Shown piece after piece: positions 41,468-49,995 of a stretch of DNA of 64,000 nt. Position 1 is the first letter of the stretch; each line of letters opens with the position of its first letter. The position numbers and the translations under genes are program-made. The notes under the pieces were generated by a model. That model was not told where the DNA came from, searched no databases, and saw nothing but the letters and a program-made list of their open reading frames with translations. The DNA is from an uncultured Roseovarius sp. GTDB taxonomy: Bacteria; Pseudomonadota; Alphaproteobacteria; Rhodobacterales; Rhodobacteraceae. Location of the stretch: positions 1,974,366 to 2,038,365 of the forward strand of contig OX638333.1 of NCBI GenBank assembly GCA_951812895.1, read 5' to 3'.

Positions 41468-42496
41468 TCAGTCTTTCCCCAGCAATACGTCCAGGGCCTC
41501 CTGACGGTTCATAATTCCGATTAACTTGCCGTGCCTGTCTGCAACCGGCAGCTCTTCACGCGGGTCATCAACCAGCTGGCGGGCCAGCTGAAGAATTGTG
41601 TGGCCAGCGCGTACAGGCTCTCCCTCGATAGAGGCTCCGTTAACAGGATTGGCCAGCACACGGGCATGGACGACGCGCGATTTTTCGATTTCTTCCGTAA
41701 ATTTACGAACGTAGGGCGTTTGCGGATTAAGCACGATTTGGTCGGGTGTGTCGCATTGTTCGACTGCACCGTCTTTCATAATTGCGATCCGGTCGGCAAG
41801 GCGCAGGGCCTCGTCAAAATCATGGGTGATGAAAACGATGGTTTTACCCAGCATTTCCTGCAGGCGCAGGAATTCATCCTGCATTTCACGGCGGATAAGC
41901 GGATCAAGGGCCGAAAACGGCTCGTCCAGGAACCAGATGTCAGGCTCGATCGCAAGGCTCCGGGCAATCCCGACACGCTGTTGCTGCCCACCTGATAACT
42001 CACGCGGGAAATACTCTTCGCGGCCTTCGAGGCCAACCAGTTTCACAACTTCGAGCGCGCGTTCGCGCCGATCGTGTTTGTCCTGTCCGCGCATTTCCAA
42101 TGGAAACGCAACATTGTCCAGAACGGTACGGTGGGGCAACAGACCAAAGGATTGAAACACCATGCCCATTTTAGACCGGCGCAGATCAATCAGCTCTTTC
42201 TCGCTGAGCGCCATCACGTCCTGGCCTTCGACCTCAATCGTACCACCAGTAATCTCATGCAGACGCGAAAAACAGCGCACCAGCGTGGACTTTCCAGAAC
42301 CCGAAAGGCCCATGATCACCAACATTTCACCGCGCCCGACTTCGATAGAAACATCGTGCACACCTGCGATATAACCGTCCGCGCGGATCTCATCGAAGGT
42401 TCTGCCGGCGGACATTTGGCTTAGGTACTGCTTGGGGTTCGGCCCGAACAGTTTCCAAACGTTTTTGCAGGAGATGACTGGGGATTGATCGTTCAT
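41468..42496 (-). CDS. Betaine/proline-type ABC transporter ATPase (ProV/OpuAA-like)
   Basis: 342 residues. Walker A 'GLSGSGKST', Q loop 'VFQSFGLLPHRTVLDNV', signature 'LSGGQQQRVGIARSLA', Walker B 'IWFLDEPFSALDP' and H loop 'FITHDFDEA' are all present. The N-terminal leader 'CKNVWKLFGPNP' is typical of ProV. The C-terminus after residue ~275 is a single short CBS-like segment ('LPVADRHGKLIGIMNRQEAL') where OpuAA/ProV usually have two CBS domains. Osmotic gating may therefore be reduced, consistent with a nutritional rather than osmotic role. It ends one base before the permease ATG. Confidence 0.93.
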   Translation of the reverse strand: MNDQSPVISCKNVWKLFGPNPKQYLSQMSAGRTFDEIRADGYIAGVHDVSIEVGRGEMLVIMGLSGSGKSTLVRCFSRLHEITGGTIEVEGQDVMALSEKELIDLRRSKMGMVFQSFGLLPHRTVLDNVAFPLEMRGQDKHDRRERALEVVKLVGLEGREEYFPRELSGGQQQRVGIARSLAIEPDIWFLDEPFSALDPLIRREMQDEFLRLQEMLGKTIVFITHDFDEALRLADRIAIMKDGAVEQCDTPDQIVLNPQTPYVRKFTEEIEKSRVVHARVLANPVNGASIEGEPVRAGHTILQLARQLVDDPREELPVADRHGKLIGIMNRQEALDVLLGKD

Positions 42497-42516
42497 TTTG
42501 GGTGCCTTTCATGGTT

Positions 42517-42628
42517 GGCTTGCTGAGAGTGTAAAGCAAGCCTTCCGGTGGACCAAATCACCCGCTTCCGGGCTGGTAAAATTGGGGTTTTTGGCGGTGG
42601 TGCTCTGCCCGATCAGGCCGGGCAGAGC
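42517..42628 (-). promoter_or_regulatory. Two hairpins between the binding-protein and ATPase genes
   Basis: GCTCTGCCCG (42602-42611) pairs with 42619-42628, and GGCTTGCT (42517-42524) pairs with AGCAAGCC (42535-42542); both are perfect. Neither has a T run on the minus strand. They probably protect the binding-protein mRNA and lower expression of downstream genes. Confidence 0.7.
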
Positions 42629-42660
42629 GGTGCACTCGTAAACGAAGTCACAGATAAGGT

Positions 42661-43665
<1,005 letters not shown>

Positions 43666-43728
43666 TTATTTCAGCACCCTGAGTATGACAAAGAAAATAT
43701 GATTGTCAGAATCTAAATTGGTTGCGCC

Positions 43729-43751
43729 TTGCCTAACAAAATGTTTGGCAA
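43729..43751. promoter_or_regulatory. Inverted-repeat operator between the LysR gene and the betaine-type operon
   Basis: TTGCCTAAC (43729-43737), five bases, GTTTGGCAA (43743-43751): 9-bp arms with one mismatch. It lies between the divergent starts (43614 and 43822) and contains the T-N11-A spacing favoured by LysR regulators. It is the likely binding site of the LysR-type protein next to it. Confidence 0.7.
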
Positions 43752-43821
43752 TTCCCGCTGATCGGACTAACTTTTCCTTGGGCAAATGAAAATTTCTGCT
43801 TTTGCAGAAGGGAATAGCGTG

Positions 43822-44751
43822 ATGCTCAGAAACCGTACCGTGCTTCCACGGCTTGATTATCTGCTGGCGTTCGAGGCCGCTGCTGAACTGGAAAGTTTTG
43901 CGGCTGCTGCAAAAGCGCTGAATGTCAGCGAGACATCTGTCAGCCGAAAAATGCGATTGCTGGAGCTACATTATAACTGTGCGTTATTTTTGCGTGGTCA
44001 CCGATCCGTTCAACTGACTGATCATGGCCGGCGCCTCTTGAATGGTGTTGTACCTGCGCTCAAAACGATCGAGCAGGTGTCCTCTGATATGCTTAGGGAC
44101 AAACAACGCAGTACCGTCAGAATGGCCGCGACCAATTCTGTTGCATCGCTTTGGCTCATGCCGCGATTGCGCAAATTTCATCAGGCGAACAAGAATGTCA
44201 CGATCAGTCTGCTTTCTTCCGATCTTGATTCGGAATGCCTGACAGAAGATGTTGATCTTGCAATTTTGCGGGGTGATGGTGACTGGCCCGGTTTTTCGGC
44301 TACGTATCTATTCGGAGAAACGGTTTTTCCGATTTGTGCACCTGGTTATCTGGACAACCATATCCGGATCGAAGGGGTTGAAGCACTTACCGACCATTCT
44401 CTGATAGAGGTGAGCAATAATCACACCGAATGGCTGAACTGGAAAACATGGTTGTCGCATAAGCAAGTGGACCCTGACCGCGTGCGTCATTCGACATTTG
44501 TGAATACTTATCCACTGGCGCTGCAGGCGGCGCTTGATGGGCTGGGTATCGCCCTTGGATGGGGCCATCTGGTGGATCGACACTTGCGTTCTGGAAATTT
44601 GGTGCGACCGTTGGGGGCAAATCACGTGCGTACCAATTCGGGATATTTCCTGCTGCGCCGTCAGGATGCGGAACGCCATGCCGAAAGCGATGTCGTCGTG
44701 GAATGGCTGCTCAAGGAAAGCGCTGCGCGACAACGCTATGCAGCCGAATAA
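43822..44751 (+). CDS. LysR-family regulator of the betaine-type operon
   Basis: 309 residues from ATG 43822, with GAAGGGAA ten bases upstream; ATG 43786 would add twelve residues. The helix-turn-helix is 'LESFAAAAKALNVSETSVSR' and the full effector domain is of the GcvA type, with 'TVRMAATNSVASLWLMPRLR', 'DLAILRGDGDWPGFSATYLF' and 'LALQAALDGLGIALGWGHLV'. GcvA-like proteins often control one-carbon or amino-acid genes. The gene faces the operon at 36735-43614 across a palindrome, so it is very probably the local regulator responding to the imported compound. Confidence 0.92.
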   Translation: MLRNRTVLPRLDYLLAFEAAAELESFAAAAKALNVSETSVSRKMRLLELHYNCALFLRGHRSVQLTDHGRRLLNGVVPALKTIEQVSSDMLRDKQRSTVRMAATNSVASLWLMPRLRKFHQANKNVTISLLSSDLDSECLTEDVDLAILRGDGDWPGFSATYLFGETVFPICAPGYLDNHIRIEGVEALTDHSLIEVSNNHTEWLNWKTWLSHKQVDPDRVRHSTFVNTYPLALQAALDGLGIALGWGHLVDRHLRSGNLVRPLGANHVRTNSGYFLLRRQDAERHAESDVVVEWLLKESAARQRYAAE

Positions 44752-44772
44752 TTCACTCGATTAACCTGTCGA

Positions 44773-45699
44773 TTAGCCGCCATGAACAATGAGAACGTCC
44801 ACGTGCGCCGCTGAACTCTTAGCCAGTGCATCAAGATCATAGCCGCCCTCAAGGCACGAAACGATCCGCCCGTTGCAACAGTCCGCAGCTATTTCGCACA
44901 AACGTTGCGTGACCCAAGCAAAGTCACTTTCGTCCAGTGAAATGTTTGCCAGCGGGTCAGCGCGATGCGCGTCAAACCCCGCTGAAATGATGACCAGTTC
45001 GGGCGCGAAATTCGAGACTGCCGGGAACACCTGTCCCTCATATAATGTACGGAACGCAGCGCCGTCGGTGCCGGGCTCCAACGGAACATTCAGAATGTTA
45101 TTGTGATCGCCTGTTTCGCTTGCGGCACCACTGCCCGGCCACAAGGGCATTTGGTGGGACGAGACAAAGAACGCGCGCGCCTCGGATTTTAGTAAATCCT
45201 GCGTGCCATTGCCGTGATGCACGTCGAAATCAACCACTGCCACACGCGATAGACCATGACGCTCCAGCGCATGTTTTGCAGCAATCGCAACATTGCCAAA
45301 CATGCAAAATCCCATCGGTGTCGCAGTTTCGGCGTGGTGCCCCGGTGGGCGGCAGGCGACAAAGGCATTGGTTACTTCTCCACCCATGACCATGTCGACC
45401 GCCCTGATCGCGCCGCCCGCGGCACGTCTTGCAGCGCGGCTTGTTCCCGGCGACATCCAGGTGTCACCATCCAATTGCGCGAATCCCTCTTTTGGCAATG
45501 TCTCAAAAACTGAGTCGATATAGGATTGGGGGTGCGTAAGGCGCAGATCTGCATCCTCTGCCATCGGCGCCTTTTCCCGCAACAGGGCCTTACCTTTCAA
45601 CGCTGGCAGAATGTGCTCTAGTCGTGCCACCCGTTCGGGATGGCCCTGCGGGGTGACATGATTCAGACAATCGTCATGGGTGATCAGCGCTGTTGTCAT
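44773..45699 (-). CDS. Histone-deacetylase-family amidohydrolase
   Basis: 308 residues. The zinc-dependent deacetylase core is complete: 'RPPGHHAETATPMGFCMFGN' (charge-relay His pair), 'VAVVDFDVHHGNGTQDL' (zinc Asp and His), 'FVSSHQMPLWPG', 'ISAGFDAHRADPLA' (second zinc Asp) and 'CLEGGYDLDAL' (near the catalytic Tyr). Bacterial members hydrolyse acetylated polyamines or other amides. It converges with the LysR gene (22 bases) and stands alone. The substrate is unknown; a link to polyamine or amine metabolism would fit the neighbourhood. Confidence 0.92.
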   Translation of the reverse strand: MTTALITHDDCLNHVTPQGHPERVARLEHILPALKGKALLREKAPMAEDADLRLTHPQSYIDSVFETLPKEGFAQLDGDTWMSPGTSRAARRAAGGAIRAVDMVMGGEVTNAFVACRPPGHHAETATPMGFCMFGNVAIAAKHALERHGLSRVAVVDFDVHHGNGTQDLLKSEARAFFVSSHQMPLWPGSGAASETGDHNNILNVPLEPGTDGAAFRTLYEGQVFPAVSNFAPELVIISAGFDAHRADPLANISLDESDFAWVTQRLCEIAADCCNGRIVSCLEGGYDLDALAKSSAAHVDVLIVHGG

Positions 45700-45794
45700 G
45701 GGGTCCTCCGTGCTTGGTCCAGACCCTACGGTTTTGCCAACACTTGTCCAGACTGGACTTGCCCAGCTGCAACCTCACGTGCAACCTTCGGAAT

Positions 45795-47183
45795 ATGGAA
45801 CAGGAAGAGGTATCAGCGGCGGAAGAGGTTGCCCAAGCCGCAGCGGCAGAAACCGCTGACGCGCCCGAAGTGCCGCAAGACGCACAGGAAATCGCACTAA
45901 GCCTGTGGGAGCAGCTTCACGATTTTGGCACCGGGCTGCTTAGACCATGGAATGCCTATCAGGTTGGCATCGCGCTTGCCCTGTTCCTGTTGGCTTGGGG
46001 GCTGGCCCGATTGCTGGCACCTCGCCTGCACAACTGGATGCGTTCACGCGAAGGCTGGCCGAAATGGCGCATGCGGTTTCTTGTTTTGTTGCACCGGCGG
46101 TTGCGGTTGATTTTCTTTGTATTGCTGATTTGGCCGACCGTCTGGGTCATGCAGGAGCTAACCTGGCCCAGCCGATCGTATCTGCTGGGAATCCTGGCCA
46201 GCCTTGCGCTGGCCTGGCTGCTTATCGCGGTTATCACCCGTTTTATTGCGAATGGGTTTATCCGCACGATTGTACGCTATGTCTGTTGGATCTGGGTCAC
46301 GCTAAGCATCCTTGGCATCACTGAAGATGTTCAACACCTGTTGGACAGTGCTGCCGTCGAGATGGGCGAGATGCGCCTGTCAGTTTGGATCGTGCTTCAG
46401 GCAATTGCGGTTATCGGCGTCCTGATGTTTGCCGCCCGGTTCGTGTCCCAGACCACCACGGCGCAAATTCGAAAGAATGATGAAATTTCACCCTCCATGC
46501 AGGTGCTTGCGGTGAAGTTCATCCAGGTGATGCTCTTTGGGGCGGCGTTCTTTATCGGGCTCAAAGCGGTCGGCGTCGATCTGACCGGGCTGGCGGTGCT
46601 ATCGGGTGCAATTGGTGTGGGCCTTGGTTTCGGGCTTCAGAAAGTCGTTTCAAACCTGGTTTCGGGCGTGATCATCCTGTTGGATAAATCGATCAAGCCG
46701 GGCGATGTGATTTCCTTGGGCGATACCTTTGGCTGGATCAACTCACTGGGTGCGCGCTATGTTTCGATCACCACGCGGGACGGGCGCGAATATCTGATTC
46801 CGAATGAGGATCTGATCACCGGGCAGGTGGTAAACTGGTCACATTCCAATGACTTTGTGAGGTTGGATATCTTTTTCGGCACGGCTTACAGTGATGATCC
46901 TCACGCTGTCCGCCGAATAGCAATCGAGGCAGCGAAATCGGTGGATCGTGTTCTAAGCATGAAGTCACCAGTATGTCATATCGTCGGCTTTGGTGACAGT
47001 TCTGTGGATTACATCCTACGTTTCTGGATTTCCGATCCGACCGGGGGGCTGACCAATATTCGGGGAAATGTCTATCTGGCGCTTTGGGATGCGTTTCAGG
47101 CAGCGAATATTTCCATACCATTCCCACAACGTGAAGTGCGGATGCTGGGGGACCAAGAGCACGCCGTCACAGCACCAGATTAA
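45795..47183 (+). CDS. Mechanosensitive ion channel, MscS family
   Basis: 462 residues from ATG 45795 ('MEQEEVSAAEEVAQ'). An acidic N-terminal helix of about 60 residues precedes five hydrophobic segments. The MscS core is 'AVLSGAIGVGLGFGLQKVVS' (pore helix with glycine/alanine packing) and 'SIKPGDVISLGDTFGWINSL' (beta domain start), followed by 'YLIPNEDLITGQVVNWSHSN'. The protein is longer than E. coli MscS (286). It should open under membrane tension to release solutes. The IS1595-type transposon is inserted 11 bases after its stop. Confidence 0.9.
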   Translation: MEQEEVSAAEEVAQAAAAETADAPEVPQDAQEIALSLWEQLHDFGTGLLRPWNAYQVGIALALFLLAWGLARLLAPRLHNWMRSREGWPKWRMRFLVLLHRRLRLIFFVLLIWPTVWVMQELTWPSRSYLLGILASLALAWLLIAVITRFIANGFIRTIVRYVCWIWVTLSILGITEDVQHLLDSAAVEMGEMRLSVWIVLQAIAVIGVLMFAARFVSQTTTAQIRKNDEISPSMQVLAVKFIQVMLFGAAFFIGLKAVGVDLTGLAVLSGAIGVGLGFGLQKVVSNLVSGVIILLDKSIKPGDVISLGDTFGWINSLGARYVSITTRDGREYLIPNEDLITGQVVNWSHSNDFVRLDIFFGTAYSDDPHAVRRIAIEAAKSVDRVLSMKSPVCHIVGFGDSSVDYILRFWISDPTGGLTNIRGNVYLALWDAFQAANISIPFPQREVRMLGDQEHAVTAPD

Positions 47184-47188
47184 CTGCC

Positions 47189-47194
47189 AAAATT
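47189..47194. repeat. Flanking 6-bp direct repeat, left copy
   Basis: AAAATT directly precedes the left terminal inverted repeat; the same six bases follow the right one (49775-49780). It is most simply the target-site duplication. The family is usually credited with 8 bp, but only 6 match here. Confidence 0.7.
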
Positions 47195-47219
47195 GGGGAA
47201 TTATATACGATAGTGCCCA
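47195..47219. repeat. Left terminal inverted repeat
   Basis: 25 bases starting GGGGAATTATATACG and ending GTGCCCA, an exact reverse complement of 49750-49774. The inner ten bases ATAGTGCCCA recur at 47255-47264, a likely second transposase-binding motif. Confidence 0.95.
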
Positions 47220-47226
47220 AAAGGGC

Positions 47227-47255
47227 TTGACGCCCTAGACCATAGGTGATTCAAT
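47227..47255 (+). promoter_or_regulatory. Putative transposase-operon promoter
   Basis: TTGACG (47227-47232), 17 bases, TTCAAT (47250-47255): a five-of-six -35 box and a four-of-six -10 box at ideal spacing, 27 bases before the ATG at 47282. The -10 end overlaps the repeated ATAGTGCCCA motif, so transposase could repress its own promoter. This is inferred. Confidence 0.55.
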
Positions 47256-47281
47256 AGTGCCCAAGATCAAGGGAGATACAC

Positions 47282-48259
47282 ATGGCACAGAAAGCACCCG
47301 GTAAGCACTATCGTGAAGGTATCAGCCTCGTAAAGCTGTTCAAGATATTCCCCACCGACGAAGCCGCCGAGAAGTGGTTTACCGAGGAACGCTGGGCCGA
47401 TGGTCCTCACTGTCCACATTGCGGATCGACCAGCGTGCTGTCCGGGGCGGCACACAAGACCATGCCCTACCGTTGCCGTGAGAAGGAATGCCGCAAGCGA
47501 TTTTCAGTTCGCACTGGGACGTGCATGGAAGCGTCCAATCTCGGTTATCAGGTCTGGGCAATTGCGATTTACCTCATGACCACCAGCCTCAAGGGTGTTT
47601 CGTCTATGAAGTTGCATCGCGATCTGGAGATTACCCAGAAAGCCGCTTGGCATTTGGCGCACCGGGTGCGCAAAGCGCTTGAGGATGATGGTGTTGCACT
47701 GCCCTTTGGTGGCCCGGTGGAAGCCGACGAAACCTACATCGGCGGACTCGAAAAGAATAAGCACAAGGGCAAGAAGTTGAATGCCGGGCGCGGCGGCGTT
47801 GGCAAAGCCATCGTCGCTGGCGTGAAGGATCGGGAAACCAATCAGGTTATTGCCAAGGTCGTACGGGACACCACGTCGAAGACGCTGCAAGGCTTTGTCA
47901 TTGACCACACCACCGAGTGCGCGGCCGTCTACACAGATGATGCCAGCGCTTATAAGGGGATCAACAGGACGCACGAGGCAGTTCGCCATTCCGTTGGTGA
48001 GTATGTTCGGGAACAAGCTCACATCAACGGTCTGGAAAGCTTCTGGGCACCGCTCAAACGCGCTCACAAGGGCACGTTCCACAAAATGAGCCCCAAGCAC
48101 CTGAACCGTTATGTGAATGAGTTCTCAGGCCGTCACAATGTCCGTCCGCAAAACACCATCGACCAAATGTCAGGCGTGGTTACTGGCATGGAGGGCAAGC
48201 GCCTTCGCTACGTTGATTTGATTGCAGACAACGGTTTGGCAAGCGGAGCGCGGTCATGA
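47282..48259 (+). CDS. IS1595-family (ISXO2-like) transposase
   Basis: 325 residues. The N-terminal zinc ribbon has Cys 44, 47, 65 and 70 ('PHCPHCGST', 'RCREKECRKR'). The ISXO2-like DDE core follows, with a first Asp in 'VEADETYIGG' (149), a second in 'AVYTDDASAY' (219 or 220) and the C-terminal 'HINGLESFWAPLKRAHKGT' containing the third acidic residue (Glu 252). All expected residues are intact, so the enzyme is probably active. Ribosome site GGGAGA precedes the ATG. The stop TGA overlaps the ATG of the methyltransferase (ATGA at 48256-48259). Confidence 0.95.
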   Translation: MAQKAPGKHYREGISLVKLFKIFPTDEAAEKWFTEERWADGPHCPHCGSTSVLSGAAHKTMPYRCREKECRKRFSVRTGTCMEASNLGYQVWAIAIYLMTTSLKGVSSMKLHRDLEITQKAAWHLAHRVRKALEDDGVALPFGGPVEADETYIGGLEKNKHKGKKLNAGRGGVGKAIVAGVKDRETNQVIAKVVRDTTSKTLQGFVIDHTTECAAVYTDDASAYKGINRTHEAVRHSVGEYVREQAHINGLESFWAPLKRAHKGTFHKMSPKHLNRYVNEFSGRHNVRPQNTIDQMSGVVTGMEGKRLRYVDLIADNGLASGARS

Positions 48260-48891
48260 GTGATTCAAGCGTCGCGAATGATCTTTCTCAATTTCTCGGG
48301 TCTGAAAAGTTTTCAACAATCATGGCCGATCCACCTTGGCGCTTTGCCAACCGGACAGGAAAAATGGCCCCTGAACATAAACGTCTTGCCAGATATCCGA
48401 CAATGACGCTTGAAGACATATGCACTCTTCCCGTTTCAGATTTTGTCGAAGATCGGGCGCATTGTTACCTTTGGGTTCCAAATGCTTTGCTCCCTGAGGG
48501 ATTACAGGTCATGACCAAGTGGGGCTTTGCTTACAAGTCAAACATCATCTGGCACAAGGTCCGCAAGGATGGTGGCTCTGATGGGCGGGGTGTTGGGTTT
48601 TACTTCCGAAACGTCACCGAAGTCCTGTTGTTCGGGATACGTGGAAAAAACGCGCGCACACTTCAACCCGGGCGGCGACAGGTCAATCTGTTCGGGACGC
48701 GCAAGCGGGAGCATTCCCGTAAACCGGATGAACAGTATGATATCATCGAAAGTTGCAGCTGGGGACCATACCTGGAATTGTTCGGGCGCGGGTGCCGTGA
48801 AAACTGGACGGTCTGGGGCAACCAGGCGGGCGATGACTATAAGCCGACATGGGACACGTATAAATACAATTCGTCAGTTGCGGCGGAATAG
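48256..48891 (+). CDS. MT-A70 family DNA adenine-N6 methyltransferase
   Basis: 211 residues. The catalytic motif IV 'DPPW' is at 25-28 ('TIMADPPWRFANRTGK'), followed by the family sequences 'YPTMTLEDICTLPV', 'CYLWVPNALLPEGLQVMTKW', 'IIWHKVRKDG' and 'VTEVLLFGIRGK', and 'KPDEQYDIIESCSWGPYLEL'. MT-A70 proteins of this size in bacteria and phages methylate adenine N6 in short DNA sites. It lies between the transposase and a BglII-like endonuclease with minimal spacing, so it is most likely the protective methylase of that enzyme. The recognition site cannot be read from sequence. Confidence 0.9.
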   Translation: MSDSSVANDLSQFLGSEKFSTIMADPPWRFANRTGKMAPEHKRLARYPTMTLEDICTLPVSDFVEDRAHCYLWVPNALLPEGLQVMTKWGFAYKSNIIWHKVRKDGGSDGRGVGFYFRNVTEVLLFGIRGKNARTLQPGRRQVNLFGTRKREHSRKPDEQYDIIESCSWGPYLELFGRGCRENWTVWGNQAGDDYKPTWDTYKYNSSVAAE

Positions 48892-48893
48892 GC

Positions 48894-49592
48894 ATGTCAG
48901 AAGGCGAGAGACATTTGTTCTCGAAAAACGTCAGGCAGAAGTTTGAAATTCACAGTTATAGGAACGCAGCGTCCATTCTGGCCAACAGTTTTCCTGATCA
49001 GTTCTCACATGTGACAGATGCTTTGGAAACGTTTGAGATCACAACGGAGATGATAAGGAGACCGGGCGGCAGCAAGGGGCCAATCGCCCAATATGTGGAT
49101 ACGCTATTCCCGTTGCCCGACTGGATAGAAACCCGCATTTCCGCTGATCTTCTGGTCCGGTTGGAACATGCGAAGCAAATTGGAAATATTCTTCACAAAT
49201 ACGTCAAAAAAGGTTTTCTAGATGGTCACAGGATTGATTTTGTTTCCGGGAAAGTCGCACTTGACTTCGAGTGGAATAGCAAAGACCAGACTTATGATAG
49301 AGACCTGTATGCGTTTTCAGCCTTCTATGATGCTGGCGCAATCGACGTTGGTGTTATACTGACACGCGGTTCCTCGCTGGACAATGAGTTCTTTCGGAGT
49401 CTTGGGAAGGTTTTGAACAAGGATGGAACCCAAGGCAGCGAATACGTGTATAAGAAGTTTGGAGCATCAACAACATGGATGGGCAAATTGCTTTACAGAT
49501 TGGACGCAGGACGCAATGGCGGTTGTCCCGTCTTGGCAATCGGGATCACGCAGGAATGCATTGGAGAAAGCGATGACCAAACAGAAGTCTGA
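48894..49592 (+). CDS. BglII/BstYI-superfamily type II restriction endonuclease
   Basis: 232 residues. 'FEITTEMIRRPGGSKGPIAQ', 'RIDFVSGKVALDFEWNSKDQ', 'DRDLYAFSAFYDAGAIDVGV' and 'ILTRGSS' match the BglII/BstYI family pattern. The active site shows D115, D124 and E126. BglII has D-x8-E-x-Q, so here the middle acid is Asp and the last residue is Glu, a variant that should be checked. Family members cut at A/GATCT or R/GATCY. The ATG is two bases after the methyltransferase stop. The assignment rests on motif reading and is good but not certain. Confidence 0.8.
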   Translation: MSEGERHLFSKNVRQKFEIHSYRNAASILANSFPDQFSHVTDALETFEITTEMIRRPGGSKGPIAQYVDTLFPLPDWIETRISADLLVRLEHAKQIGNILHKYVKKGFLDGHRIDFVSGKVALDFEWNSKDQTYDRDLYAFSAFYDAGAIDVGVILTRGSSLDNEFFRSLGKVLNKDGTQGSEYVYKKFGASTTWMGKLLYRLDAGRNGGCPVLAIGITQECIGESDDQTEV

Positions 49593-49743
49593 CTACTATA
49601 ACAAGGTCATGGACCGGAGTTACCAGCCAACAAAAGCCGATATGAACAAGGACATAAGTGTACCGGTAAAACCGGAGAGGTTGATAAAGGCAGTCATGAA
49701 AGGCGGTGCAACCCGACAAGAACCTGAAGACGAAGAAACTTGA
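49573..49743 (+). CDS. Small charged ORF at the transposon's right end
   Basis: 56 residues beginning 'MTKQKSDYYNKVMDRSYQPT', very rich in Lys, Asp and Glu, with 'LIKAVMKGGATRQEPEDEET' at the end. It overlaps the endonuclease stop by 20 bases and ends seven bases before the right inverted repeat. GGAGAAAG lies upstream of its ATG. I recognise no domain. Position suggests a control or modulating peptide of the restriction unit or transposase; no sequence evidence decides it. Confidence 0.55.
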   Translation: MTKQKSDYYNKVMDRSYQPTKADMNKDISVPVKPERLIKAVMKGGATRQEPEDEET

Positions 49744-49749
49744 GAGATC

Positions 49750-49774
49750 TGGGCACTATCGTATATAATTCCCC
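49750..49774. repeat. Right terminal inverted repeat
   Basis: Exact reverse complement of 47195-47219. An AGATCT hexamer (49745-49750) abuts it and shares its first base. The AAAATT direct repeat follows at 49775-49780. Confidence 0.95.
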
Positions 49775-49913
49775 AAAATTGCCACGGGCGTGGGCAAATT
49801 TGCATCACAAATGCTTGTGTATCATACATATCCCATCGACATTCATTGAATTGTCATACCCTCATTGCTACCTTTGAACTATGCCCGGCACCGGGGCTGA
49901 TCGGTGTGTAACG

Positions 49914-49995
49914 AAGGAGGACTATGTCCTGTCAATTACGGCTGATGCGGCATCTGCCGCTGACCAGGGGGTACAAACGAGTGCACCCGTCATGA
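49914..49995 (+). promoter_or_regulatory. Ribosome site and possible leader ORF before rsfS
   Basis: AAGGAGG (49914-49920) is followed three bases later by an ATG in another frame (49924) that encodes 23 residues and ends TGA at 49995. That stop overlaps the rsfS ATG at 49992 (ATGA). The alternative is an rsfS CTG start at 49929, eight bases after the ribosome site and in frame. Confidence 0.45.

Larger units (their letters stand above)
47195..49774 (+). mobile_element. IS1595-type transposon carrying a restriction-modification unit
   Basis: A 2580-base element with perfect 25-bp terminal inverted repeats at both ends. Between them are four plus-strand ORFs: an ISXO2-like transposase, an MT-A70 adenine methyltransferase, a BglII/BstYI-like endonuclease and a 56-codon ORF. 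All join by ATGA or short overlaps, except a two-base gap before the endonuclease. The only promoter-like sequence I see is left of the transposase. The four genes fill the element nearly end to end. It is inserted between the MscS gene and rsfS without cutting either. The structure argues for a complete, possibly active, self-mobile restriction-modification unit. Confidence 0.9.
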
